Shown: one piece after another, positions 15,596 to 23,173 of the stretch
Position numbering within the stretch: the first letter of the stretch is position 1
How the letters are laid out: each line of letters begins with the position of its first letter
NCBI GenBank assembly: GCA_947175015.1
Contig: CAMWLE010000027.1
Span: 1 to 38,161 of the forward strand
DNA length: 38,161 nucleotides
Origin: an uncultured bacterium
Lineage (GTDB): Bacteria > Bacillota > Clostridia > Lachnospirales > Lachnospiraceae
Reading direction: 5' to 3'
The notes under the pieces: model-generated
What the model saw: only the letters and a program-made list of their open reading frames with translations
Told to the model about the DNA's origin: nothing
Database searches by the model: none
Made by a program: the position numbers and the translations under genes

Positions 15596-16039
15596 ATGAG
15601 AGAAATTTTAAATTATCCGCAAGTGGATAGAAAGAAACTTGAAAAAGTGAAAAATTTAGTAGAAAGCATTGCAGCGTCGAATGGTGATTGCAGCCATACT
15701 TTGAGTGAATTAAGCCATATTACCGGCAAAAATCATACCCAAATGGAATTTGCTGAATATTGGGGGTGGACAGACTTAGATACCTTAGCGGAAAAAACTT
15801 TGGCAGCAGAACCGCCATGTATACGTGATTTGACAAAAGATGAAATCAAAGAAATTGTTTCCATCATTAAAAAATGTATGGTATCTTTAGATGATAATAA
15901 GGCCGAATATTATATGGAATTGCTTCACAAGTCTCTGCCCTTGACAGATGTGGTAGATTATATTGAGTTAGAAGAGGATGAAGAAACGATTGTAAATCAT
16001 ATGTTGAGGGCCTCTTCGAGTTCAGTGATTGCATTATAG
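15596..16039 (+). CDS. Hypothetical protein, possibly frameshifted at its C-terminus
   Basis: A 147-residue acidic helical protein beginning MREILNYPQVDRKKLEKV. ATG 15596 is chosen because AAGGAGAGG precedes it by a few bases; the upstream ATG at 15581 lacks such a site. No family recognised. The last residues (LRASSSSVIAL) look like an out-of-frame tail. Another frame overlapping the 3' end reads VEGLFEFSDCIIGRDWNYLD, then HAKGFGRRIDPALKNQG, and stops at 16164, suggesting an indel removed some 55 C-terminal residues. It lies among small accessory genes just upstream of the butyrate operon. Confidence 0.6.
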   Translation: MREILNYPQVDRKKLEKVKNLVESIAASNGDCSHTLSELSHITGKNHTQMEFAEYWGWTDLDTLAEKTLAAEPPCIRDLTKDEIKEIVSIIKKCMVSLDDNKAEYYMELLHKSLPLTDVVDYIELEEDEETIVNHMLRASSSSVIAL

Positions 16040-16210
16040 GCAGAGATTGGAATTATTTAGATGGAAGCGTAGACAGTACCCCCCATGCAAAGGGCTTCGG
16101 CAGGAGGATAGATCCTGCACTAAAAAATCAGGGAGCAGTTATGAAAAAACAAATGATTCTCTGAATGTCTGCGAACTGAAAACAGTTCATGAAATTTTAA
16201 GGAAAAGACA

Positions 16211-16239
16211 TTGCAAATCAGGAAGGACTATGTTAAACT
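16211..16239 (+). promoter_or_regulatory. Candidate promoter of the butyrate operon
   Basis: TTGCAA (16211-16216) and TAAACT (16234-16239) are spaced by 17 bp. The predicted transcript would start about 70 nt before the thl ATG. No redox-sensor (Rex) operator was identified with confidence nearby. Confidence 0.5.
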
Positions 16240-16315
16240 TATAGCCGTGGATATGATAAAAAAATAACAATCATGATTAGCAGTCATAGTAAAAGGAAAT
16301 ATGGAGGTAAGAAAG

Positions 16316-17500
16316 ATGACAAAAAAAGTAGTTTTGGCAGGTGCATGTCGTACCGCCATCGGCACTATGGGCGGTACCTTGAGTACTACACCGGCGGCTG
16401 AATTGGGTGCAATCGTAATTAAGGAAGCGCTGAACAGGGCGGGTGTGAAGCCGGAGGATGTGGATCAGGTGTACATGGGCTGTGTGATTCAGGCAGGCCA
16501 GGGGCAGAATGTAGCTCGTCAGGCATCCATTAAGGCAGGACTTCCCATTGAAGTTCCAGCTGTTACCATGAATGTGGTATGCGGTTCCGGTTTGAACTGC
16601 GTCAACCAGGCAGCACAGATGATTCTGGCAGGGGATGCGGATATCGTTGTGGCGGGCGGTATGGAGAATATGTCCATGGCTCCCTATGCAATTCCCCAGG
16701 CGCGTTATGGTTATCGGATGAATAATGGTACTTTGGTGGATACCATGATCAAGGATGCTTTGTGGGATGCGTTCAATGATTATCACATGATCACTACTGC
16801 GGACAACATTTGCCGTGAATGGGGGTTGACCAGGGAAGAGCTGGATGAGTTCGCATTGAAGAGCCAGCAGAAGGCAGAGGCAGCACAGAAGTCCGGTGCG
16901 TTTGATGCGGAGATCGTTCCGGTGATGGTGAAGAAAAAGAAAGAAGTCATTGAGTTCAAGGTGGATGAAGGCCCTCGTGCCGGTTCTACCATAGAGGGAT
17001 TGGCAAAGCTTCGTCCGATTAATCCTGATGGTTTTGTCACAGCAGGCAACGCTTCCGGCATTAATGACGGCGCAGCGGCCATTGTGGTGATGAGCGAAGA
17101 GAAGGCGAAGGAATTGGGCGTTAAGCCTATGGCAACTTATGTAGCAGGTGCTTTGGCGGGTGTTCGTCCTGAGGTAATGGGTATTGGTCCTGTGGCGTCT
17201 ACGAAGAAGGTTCTGGCTAAGACCGGTATGAAGATTGAAGATTTTGACATTATTGAGGCAAACGAGGCATTTGCGGCACAGTCCGTAGCAGTGGGCAAGG
17301 AACTTGGAATTGATGTGGATAAGCAGTTGAATCCTAACGGCGGCGCCATTGCATTGGGTCATCCTGTGGGGGCTTCCGGATGCCGTATCCTCGTGACACT
17401 TTTGCATGAGATGCAGGCCAAAGGCGCGAAGACGGGTCTGGCTACGCTGTGTATCGGCGGTGGTATGGGATGCTCTACCATTGTGAAGATGGAAGACTAA
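16316..17500 (+). CDS. thl: Acetyl-CoA acetyltransferase (thiolase)
   Basis: A 394-residue biosynthetic thiolase that condenses two acetyl-CoA into acetoacetyl-CoA. The nucleophile is C89 in [13 protein letters not shown]349 in [12 protein letters not shown] and C379 in [11 protein letters not shown] complete the active site. Length and motifs match thiolase II throughout. The start at 16316 is set by GGAGGTAAG just upstream; an ATG at 16301 lies over that ribosome site and is rejected. It opens a six-gene operon, with crt 28 bp downstream, and supplies the first step of butyrate formation in the cytoplasm. Confidence 0.97.
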   Translation: MTKKVVLAGACRTAIGTMGGTLSTTPAAELGAIVIKEALNRAGVKPEDVDQVYMGCVIQAGQGQNVARQASIKAGLPIEVPAVTMNVVCGSGLNCVNQAAQMILAGDADIVVAGGMENMSMAPYAIPQARYGYRMNNGTLVDTMIKDALWDAFNDYHMITTADNICREWGLTREELDEFALKSQQKAEAAQKSGAFDAEIVPVMVKKKKEVIEFKVDEGPRAGSTIEGLAKLRPINPDGFVTAGNASGINDGAAAIVVMSEEKAKELGVKPMATYVAGALAGVRPEVMGIGPVASTKKVLAKTGMKIEDFDIIEANEAFAAQSVAVGKELGIDVDKQLNPNGGAIALGHPVGASGCRILVTLLHEMQAKGAKTGLATLCIGGGMGCSTIVKMED

Positions 17501-17528
17501 ATCAATAATACTGGAATAGGAGAAAATA

Positions 17529-18314
17529 ATGGAATTTATAGTATATGAGCAGAAGGGTGAATATGCCATTATCACAATCAGTCGTGAGAAGGCACTGAAC
17601 GCTTTGAATTCAGCAGTGCTTGAGGAACTTGACAAGGTTCTGGATCAGGTAGATTTAGGAACGGTGCGTTGTCTGATTGTCACCGGAGCAGGCCAGAAGT
17701 CCTTTGTGGCAGGTGCAGATATCGGGGAGATGAGCAACCTGAGCAAGGCGGAAGGGGAAGCATTTGGCAAGAAAGGGAATGATGTGTTCCGCAGGCTGGA
17801 GAATTTCCCGATTCCTGTAATTGCAGCGGTCAACGGTTTTGCCCTTGGGGGCGGATGTGAGCTTTCCATGAGCTGTGATATCAGGATATGTTCTGATAAC
17901 GCCGTGTTCGGTCAGCCGGAAGTGGGTCTGGGAATTACGCCGGGCTTCGGCGGTACACAGCGTCTGGCAAGGCTGGTAGGCGCAGGTATGGCAAAGCAGA
18001 TGATATACACGGCTCGCAATATTAAGGCGGACGAGGCATATCGAATCGGCCTGGTGAATGCGGTTTATCCTCAGGAGGAACTGCTCCCTGCTGCAGAGAA
18101 GATGGCAGCAGGCATTGCAAAGAACGCACCTATTGCAGTCCGCAATTGCAAGAGGGCGATCAACGAAGGCCTGGATGTGGATATGGAAGAGGCATTAATC
18201 ATAGAAGAAAAGCTGTTTGGCAATTGCTTTGAGACAGAGGATCAGCGATATGGCATGGCATTCTTCCTTGATAAAAATAAGGAGAAAGTGAAGGAGCCTT
18301 TCAAGAACAAGTAG
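17529..18314 (+). CDS. crt: 3-hydroxybutyryl-CoA dehydratase (crotonase)
   Basis: A 261-residue crotonase that removes water from 3-hydroxybutyryl-CoA to give crotonyl-CoA. The oxyanion-hole strand SFVAGADIGEM and the NGFALGGGCEL loop are intact. E111 (GGGCEL) and E131 (GQPEVGLG) correspond to the two catalytic glutamates. The length equals that of clostridial Crt proteins, so the TAG at 18312-18314 is the normal end. The last codons (KEPFKNK) are nevertheless repeated three more times downstream in the same frame as a 30-bp array. The ATG at 17529 has TAGGAG 8 bp before it. It lies between thl and hbd in the operon. Confidence 0.97.
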   Translation: MEFIVYEQKGEYAIITISREKALNALNSAVLEELDKVLDQVDLGTVRCLIVTGAGQKSFVAGADIGEMSNLSKAEGEAFGKKGNDVFRRLENFPIPVIAAVNGFALGGGCELSMSCDIRICSDNAVFGQPEVGLGITPGFGGTQRLARLVGAGMAKQMIYTARNIKADEAYRIGLVNAVYPQEELLPAAEKMAAGIAKNAPIAVRNCKRAINEGLDVDMEEALIIEEKLFGNCFETEDQRYGMAFFLDKNKEKVKEPFKNK

Positions 18315-18410
18315 AGGGCGAAGGCAGCTTTCAAGAATAAGCAGAAAGCGAAGGCTCCTTTCAAGAATAAGCAGAAGTGAAAGGCGCTCTTCAAACATAT
18401 GCAGAATTGG
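18291..18410 (+). repeat. Four-copy 30-bp array duplicating the crt 3' end
   Basis: Four exact 30-bp units: 18291-18320, 18321-18350, 18351-18380 and 18381-18410, with core TTTCAAGAATAAGCAGA. The first is the 3' end of crt and contains its TAG stop. At that position copies 2-4 carry CAG. Copies 2 and 3 stay in the crt frame, and would add AFKNKQKAKAPFKNKQK before a TGA at 18378. The array fills most of the crt-hbd spacer. Confidence 0.88.
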
Positions 18411-18450
18411 ACTGTAATAATAAATATAAGATGGTAAGGAGGAACTTTCA

Positions 18451-19290
18451 ATGAAAGTAGGTATTATCGGTGCAGGCACAATGGGAGCTGGAATTGCACA
18501 GGCATTTGCCATGACAGAAGGTTATGAAGTTTGTCTGTGTGATATTAAGCAGGAGTTCGCTGACGGCGGCAAGGCACGTATTTTAAAGAATTTGAATTTC
18601 CTGGTAGGCAAGGAGAAGCTGTCACAGGAGCAGGCGGATGCAATTTCCGCTAAAATCGTAACCGGACTGAAAGATATTTGTACAGATTGTGATCTGGTCA
18701 TCGAAGTTGCACCGGAAAATATGCAGATTAAGAAGACCACATTTAAGGAATTGCAGGAAATTGTAAAGCCTGAGTGCATCTTCGCTACCAATACCTCTTC
18801 TCTGTCCATTACGGAGATTGGTGCCGGCCTGGATAGACCCATGATTGGTATGCATTTCTTCAACCCTGCCGACAGGATGAAACTGGTGGAGGTTATCGCA
18901 GGTGCTAATACACCTGATGAGCTGGTGGAGAAGATTAAGTCCATTGCGGCAGAAATCGGTAAGACACCTGTGGAAGTGAAGGAAGCTCCCGGATTTGTGG
19001 TAAACAGAATACTGATTCCTATGATCAATGAGGCCATTGGCATTTATGCAGAAGGTATTGCCAGTGTGGAAGATATCGATACGGCTATGAAGCTTGGCGC
19101 TTCTCATCCTATGGGACCTCTGGCATTGGGCGATCTGGTAGGTTTGGATATTGTGCTTGCTATTATGGAAGTGCTTCAGAATGAGACAGGTGATTCCAAA
19201 TATCGTCCTCATCCTCTGCTTCGCAAGATGGTACGTGCAGGCAAGCTTGGCAAGAAGACCGGCGAAGGTTTCTACAATTACAGCAAATAG
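18451..19290 (+). CDS. hbd: 3-hydroxybutyryl-CoA dehydrogenase
   Basis: A 279-residue NAD(P)H-dependent dehydrogenase that reduces acetoacetyl-CoA to 3-hydroxybutyryl-CoA. The Rossmann motif GAGTMGAGIA lies at 7-16. The substrate and catalytic residues are in NTSSLSI (114-120), H135 in MIGMHFFNPADRM, E147 in KLVEVI, and VNRILIPMINEA. Length is as in clostridial Hbd. TAAGGAGG lies 9 bp before the ATG. It is the third gene of the operon, after the 30-bp array, and 69 bp before bcd. Confidence 0.97.
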   Translation: MKVGIIGAGTMGAGIAQAFAMTEGYEVCLCDIKQEFADGGKARILKNLNFLVGKEKLSQEQADAISAKIVTGLKDICTDCDLVIEVAPENMQIKKTTFKELQEIVKPECIFATNTSSLSITEIGAGLDRPMIGMHFFNPADRMKLVEVIAGANTPDELVEKIKSIAAEIGKTPVEVKEAPGFVVNRILIPMINEAIGIYAEGIASVEDIDTAMKLGASHPMGPLALGDLVGLDIVLAIMEVLQNETGDSKYRPHPLLRKMVRAGKLGKKTGEGFYNYSK

Positions 19291-19359
19291 GCGGTAAGTG
19301 AATTTGAGGTTGCAATAGCAACATAATTTTATTAAGAAATAGATGGAGGAATGTAAATC

Positions 19360-20511
19360 ATGGATTTTACGTTGCGCAAAGAACATGAAATGGCGCGGAC
19401 TCTTTTCAAAGAGTTTGCTGAGAAAGAAGTAAAGCCTCTGGCACAGGAAGTGGATGAAACAGAAGAATTCCCCAGGGAGACGGTTGCTAAAATGGCAAAA
19501 AATGGTTTTCTGGGAATTCCCATCCCCAAGGAGTATGGCGGACAGGGATGTGATCCCCTGACCTATGCAATGTGCGTGGAAGAACTGTCAAAGGTTTGTG
19601 GTACTACAGGCGTTATTGTGTCTGCACATACTTCCCTGTGCTGTGATCCCATTATGACGTTTGGAACGGAAGAGCAGAAGCAGAAATATCTGGTGCCCCT
19701 TGCAAAGGGTGAGAAACTGGGCGCTTTTGGTTTGACTGAGCCGGGTGCAGGTACGGATGCGCAGGGACAGCAGACGAAGGCTGTGCTGGAAGGTGATGAG
19801 TATGTGATCAATGGTTCCAAGATTTTCATCACCAATGGTAAGGAAGCAGATGTGTATGTTATATTTGCCGTTACCGGTATGATTGAGAAAAAGGGCAGGA
19901 AGATCAAAGAGATTTCATCCTTTATTGTAGAGAAGGGAACCCCTGGCTTCAGTTTCGGTACCAAGGAGAAGAAAATGGGTATCCGCGGATCTTCTACTTA
20001 TGAATTGATTTTCACCGACTGTCGTGTGCCCAAGGAGAATCTCTTAGGCAAGGTGGGGCAGGGCTTCAAGATTGCAATGCATACATTGGACGGCGGACGT
20101 ATCGGTATTGCTGCTCAGGCATTAGGCATTGCGGAAGGAGCATTGGACAGAACCATTGCCTATACGAAGGAGAGGAAGCAGTTTGGCAAGTCCATCGCCG
20201 CACAGCAGAACACACAGTTCCAGCTTGCTGATATGGCAACCAAGGTGCAGGCAGCGCAGTTGCTTGTATATAAGGCTGCTATGGCTAAGGCAACGCAGAA
20301 GGAATATGGTTTCGAGGCAGCACAGGCAAAATTGTATGCAGCGGAAGTTGCTATGGAAGTTACCACCAAGGCTGTACAGCTTCACGGCGGCTATGGCTAT
20401 ACAAGAGAGTATGATGTGGAGCGCATGATGCGTGATGCCAAGATTACGGAGATTTATGAAGGCACCAGCGAAGTGCAGAGAATGGTTATCAGCGCTGCGC
20501 TTTTGAAGTAA
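19360..20511 (+). CDS. bcd: Butyryl-CoA dehydrogenase
   Basis: A 383-residue acyl-CoA dehydrogenase that reduces crotonyl-CoA to butyryl-CoA using FAD and electrons from EtfAB. AFGLTEPGAGTDA and FITNGKEADVYVIFAV are the acyl-CoA dehydrogenase signatures. E367 in EIYEGTSEVQR is the catalytic base used by short-chain enzymes. TGGAGG lies 12 bp upstream of the ATG. With EtfAB this enzyme bifurcates electrons from NADH to crotonyl-CoA and ferredoxin in Clostridia (established for relatives, inferred here). It is followed by a 247-bp spacer containing a 16-bp array. Confidence 0.96.
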   Translation: MDFTLRKEHEMARTLFKEFAEKEVKPLAQEVDETEEFPRETVAKMAKNGFLGIPIPKEYGGQGCDPLTYAMCVEELSKVCGTTGVIVSAHTSLCCDPIMTFGTEEQKQKYLVPLAKGEKLGAFGLTEPGAGTDAQGQQTKAVLEGDEYVINGSKIFITNGKEADVYVIFAVTGMIEKKGRKIKEISSFIVEKGTPGFSFGTKEKKMGIRGSSTYELIFTDCRVPKENLLGKVGQGFKIAMHTLDGGRIGIAAQALGIAEGALDRTIAYTKERKQFGKSIAAQQNTQFQLADMATKVQAAQLLVYKAAMAKATQKEYGFEAAQAKLYAAEVAMEVTTKAVQLHGGYGYTREYDVERMMRDAKITEIYEGTSEVQRMVISAALLK

Positions 20512-20626
20512 AGCGGTATCATATTTTAGCAGGCAGGAAGGAATATATTACAGTTGAAATGATGTGATGGTAAAACCCCGGATTTTCATGCGAGGCGGGG
20601 CAGCCGGATGCAGGGGAATTTACTGA

Positions 20627-20722
20627 TGTAGTGTGTTGCAACTGTAATATGTTGCTGGTGTAATGTGTTGTGATTGTAATACGTTACGCCTGAAATATGG
20701 TATGGCTGTGAGATGAAACGGC
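20627..20722 (+). repeat. Six-copy degenerate 16-bp tandem array between bcd and etfB
   Basis: Six 16-bp units follow each other without gaps from 20627. Examples are TGTAGTGTGTTGCAAC, TGTAATATGTTGCTGG, TGTAATGTGTTGTGAT and TGTAATACGTTACGCC, with two more diverged ones. The unit is not a multiple of three, so it is not coding. It ends 36 bp before the etfB start. The rest of the spacer (20512-20626) shows only a weak CCCCG/CGGGG stem. Confidence 0.85.
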
Positions 20723-20758
20723 TGAACATGAAAATAGAAAATAAGGAGTGAAAATACA

Positions 20759-21541
20759 ATGAAGGTTGTTGTTTGTATTAAGCAGGTTCCCGATACCAAG
20801 GGCGGCGTTAAGTTTAATCCCGACGGTACATTGGACAGAGCTGCAATGATGACGATTATGAATCCCGATGACAAAGCGGGCCTGGAGGCAGCACTCAGGT
20901 TAAAAGATCAGTATGGCGCGGAAGTTACGGTTCTGACCATGGGGCTTCCCAAGGCAGAGGATGTACTGCGTGAAGCCATTGCCATGGGCGCTGACAAGGG
21001 TGTTCTGGTGACAGACAGGGTGCTTGGCGGTGCGGATACCTGGGCTACTTCCCAGACTTTGGCTGGCGCATTGCGCAATATGGAATATGACTTGATTATT
21101 ACCGGACGTCAGGCGATTGATGGCGACACCGCACAGGTTGGTCCCCAGATTTCCGAGCATTTGAATATTCCTGTGATTTCTTATGCACAGAATTTGAAGA
21201 TAGAAGGCGACAGCGTCATTGTAGAGCGTCAGTTTGATGACAGATATCATGTGCTGAAGGCGAAGATGCCTTGTCTGATTACCGCTCTGGCAGAGTTGAA
21301 CGAGCCCAGATATATGACTCCCGGCGGAATTTTTGACGCATGCAAGGCGGAGATTACCGTATGGGGCAGGGCAGATCTGAAGGATGTAGAGGATTCCAAT
21401 TTAGGTCTGAAAGGATCTCCGACCCAGATCGCAAAGGCTTCCGATAAGGTGAGGAAAGGTGCGGGCGAGAAGGTTACGCTGGACCCGGCCGAAGCTGTTG
21501 ATTACATCGTTGGCAAGCTGAAGGAAAAGCATGTTATCTAA
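20759..21541 (+). CDS. etfB: Electron-transfer flavoprotein beta subunit
   Basis: A 260-residue EtfB/FixA protein. MKVVVCIKQVPDTKGGVKFN is the typical beta-subunit start. DLIITGRQAIDGDTAQVGPQ and the cofactor-binding GADKGVLVTDR segments follow. EtfB partners EtfA and carries a flavin or AMP; in Bcd complexes it accepts electrons from NADH. AAGGAG lies 9 bp before the ATG. It is separated from etfA by 250 bp with a palindrome-rich insertion, unlike the usual close spacing. Confidence 0.96.
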   Translation: MKVVVCIKQVPDTKGGVKFNPDGTLDRAAMMTIMNPDDKAGLEAALRLKDQYGAEVTVLTMGLPKAEDVLREAIAMGADKGVLVTDRVLGGADTWATSQTLAGALRNMEYDLIITGRQAIDGDTAQVGPQISEHLNIPVISYAQNLKIEGDSVIVERQFDDRYHVLKAKMPCLITALAELNEPRYMTPGGIFDACKAEITVWGRADLKDVEDSNLGLKGSPTQIAKASDKVRKGAGEKVTLDPAEAVDYIVGKLKEKHVI

Positions 21542-21577
21542 AATGAATAAGAAATAAAAACAGTCCCGGAACGGAAC

Positions 21578-21599
21578 AAATTGCCGCAAGCGGCAATTT
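21578..21599 (+). terminator. Short hairpin after etfB
   Basis: AAATTGCCG (21578-21586) pairs with CGGCAATTT (21591-21599) around a CAAG tetraloop and ends in a short T-run. It could weakly attenuate transcription into etfA or protect the etfB 3' end. Confidence 0.5.
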
Positions 21600-21780
21600 T
21601 GAATAGTCCAGCTAAGAAATGTCAAGCAGTTTGATAAAAATTGATAGCTGGACAAGTGAAGTCACGAAGGTGCACGAGAGCAAATTTCATGAGTGCATTT
21701 TCTCATGAAATTTGTCTCTCATAACCTGTGCACCGAGTGTACTTCACCCTTTAGTGCCGTCGCGCAGCGACTTTGAATAG
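21598..21780. mobile_element. Palindrome-rich MITE-like insertion between etfB and etfA
   Basis: The 9-bp sequence TTTGAATAG occurs at 21598-21606 and again at 21772-21780, bracketing about 165 bp of strongly structured DNA. Inside are GTCCAGCTA/TAGCTGGAC (21606-21614 and 21645-21653), then a 92-nt hairpin (21656-21747) built from GTGAAGT/ACTTCAC, GGTGCAC/GTGCACC and CAAATTTCATGAG/CTCATGAAATTTG. A GTCGC/GCGAC hairpin follows at 21759-21771. Removing one repeat plus the insert restores a normal spacer with AATAGGAGG before etfA. No transposase ORF fits inside. A target-site duplication is inferred; a regulatory RNA is the alternative. Confidence 0.55.
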
Positions 21781-21791
21781 GAGGAACAACA

Positions 21792-22838
21792 ATGAATTTA
21801 GAGGAATATAAAGGTGTATATGTCTTTGCGCAGCAAGTGGATAACTGTATCAACAGCATTGCATTTGAGCTGATCGGCAAGGGCAAGGATTTGGCAAATG
21901 ACCTTGGCACCGAGGTTACGGCTGTTCTGGTAGGCAGCGATGTAAAGGGGCTGGCGGATGAGCTTGCCGAGTATGGTGCAGACAAGGTGATCGTAGTAGA
22001 TGATCCTGAATTGAAGGAGTATCGTACAGAACCATACGCACATGCGCTGGCTTCCGTGATTCAGAAATATAAACCGGAGATTTTCCTGGTAGGTGCAACT
22101 GCAATCGGACGTGATCTTGGACCTCGTGTTTCTGCCAGAATTCACACTGGTTTGACGGCAGACTGTACACAGCTTGACATCGGAGATTTCCCGATTAACC
22201 CTGTACCTGGCAAGGAACAGAAGCACAATCAGCTTTTGATGACTCGTCCTGCTTTCGGCGGCAATACCATTGCAACCATTGCCTGCCCTGATTTTCGTCC
22301 TCAGATGGCGACGGTTCGCCCCGGCGTTATGCAGAAGAAGGAGAAAAAGGCTGGTGTGAAGGCAAATGTGGAGGAATTCAATCCCGGATTTACACCTGAT
22401 AATAAATATGTGGAAATCCTGGAGGTGGTAAAGGCAGTATCCGATACCGTAGATATTATGGATGCCAAAATTCTGGTGTCCGGCGGCCGCGGCATGGGAA
22501 GTCCTGAGAATTTCAAAATGCTGGAAGATCTGGCAGATGTTCTTGGCGGTACTGTGAGCTGTTCTCGTGCGGTTGTGGATGCAGGCTGGAAACCCAAGGA
22601 TCTGCAGGTAGGACAGACCGGCAAAACGGTGCGTCCCAATGTTTATTTTGCAGTTGGTATCTCCGGTGCGATTCAGCATTTGGCAGGCATGGAGGAATCA
22701 GATATCATCATTGCAATCAATAAGGATGATACCGCACCTATTTTTGACGTGGCTGATTTCGGACTGGTGGGTGACCTGAACAAGATCGTTCCGGCTCTGA
22801 CAGAGAAGCTGCGTGCGGAACTGGCTGATAAGAACTAA
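21792..22838 (+). CDS. etfA: Electron-transfer flavoprotein alpha subunit
   Basis: A 348-residue EtfA/FixB protein. The N-terminal part starts [15 protein letters not shown]. The C-terminal FAD domain has [45 protein letters not shown] and [21 protein letters not shown]. It lacks an N-terminal ferredoxin domain. With EtfB and Bcd it forms the flavin complex that reduces crotonyl-CoA. AATAGGAGG lies 9 bp before the ATG. It is the last gene of the operon and is followed by a terminator. Confidence 0.96.
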   Translation: MNLEEYKGVYVFAQQVDNCINSIAFELIGKGKDLANDLGTEVTAVLVGSDVKGLADELAEYGADKVIVVDDPELKEYRTEPYAHALASVIQKYKPEIFLVGATAIGRDLGPRVSARIHTGLTADCTQLDIGDFPINPVPGKEQKHNQLLMTRPAFGGNTIATIACPDFRPQMATVRPGVMQKKEKKAGVKANVEEFNPGFTPDNKYVEILEVVKAVSDTVDIMDAKILVSGGRGMGSPENFKMLEDLADVLGGTVSCSRAVVDAGWKPKDLQVGQTGKTVRPNVYFAVGISGAIQHLAGMEESDIIIAINKDDTAPIFDVADFGLVGDLNKIVPALTEKLRAELADKN

Positions 22839-22938
22839 GGTATATTTTGCGTGGCATTTCGTTTTCAGACACGCTCTGGGAATAAGAACAAATGAATAAG
22901 TATCAATAAATAAGACTGATAGATAGGAATTGCCGGAT

Positions 22939-22990
22939 AAGGATTGCCAAAAACACAGTGGTGTTGCGGCAATCCTTTTTAAGTGAAGAT
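22939..22990 (+). terminator. Rho-independent terminator of the butyrate operon
   Basis: AAGGATTGCC (22939-22948) pairs with GGCAATCCTT (22978-22987) and is followed by T residues. A smaller inner CAC/GTG pair lies in the loop. It is 100 bp after etfA; the remaining bases to 23173 show no further gene. Confidence 0.85.
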
Positions 22991-23173
22991 ATTTTTCTAT
23001 GGTAGATGGTGTTTTTATACTATATCTTGTGCCTGTCCTCATCCTTTTTTGGCATGTTATGGAAACGCATTTTAAATTGCTATTTCAAGGGCGCTATGGT
23101 AAAGTGTAGTAAAAGAGGATAAATACGCTGTCAGTTATAGGTAAAGATTTTGTTGACGGAAAGGAGGCTCTGC

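Noticed and set aside
16277..17635. 452-codon minus-strand ORF opposite thl
   Set aside because: It lies antisense to a clear thiolase with full catalytic motifs, and its composition (His/Cys-rich) is typical of an antisense shadow.
20512..20626. Possible terminator (CCCCG/CGGGG stem) after bcd
   Set aside because: The stem is only 5 bp with a long loop and no T-run, and etfB and etfA must be expressed with bcd.
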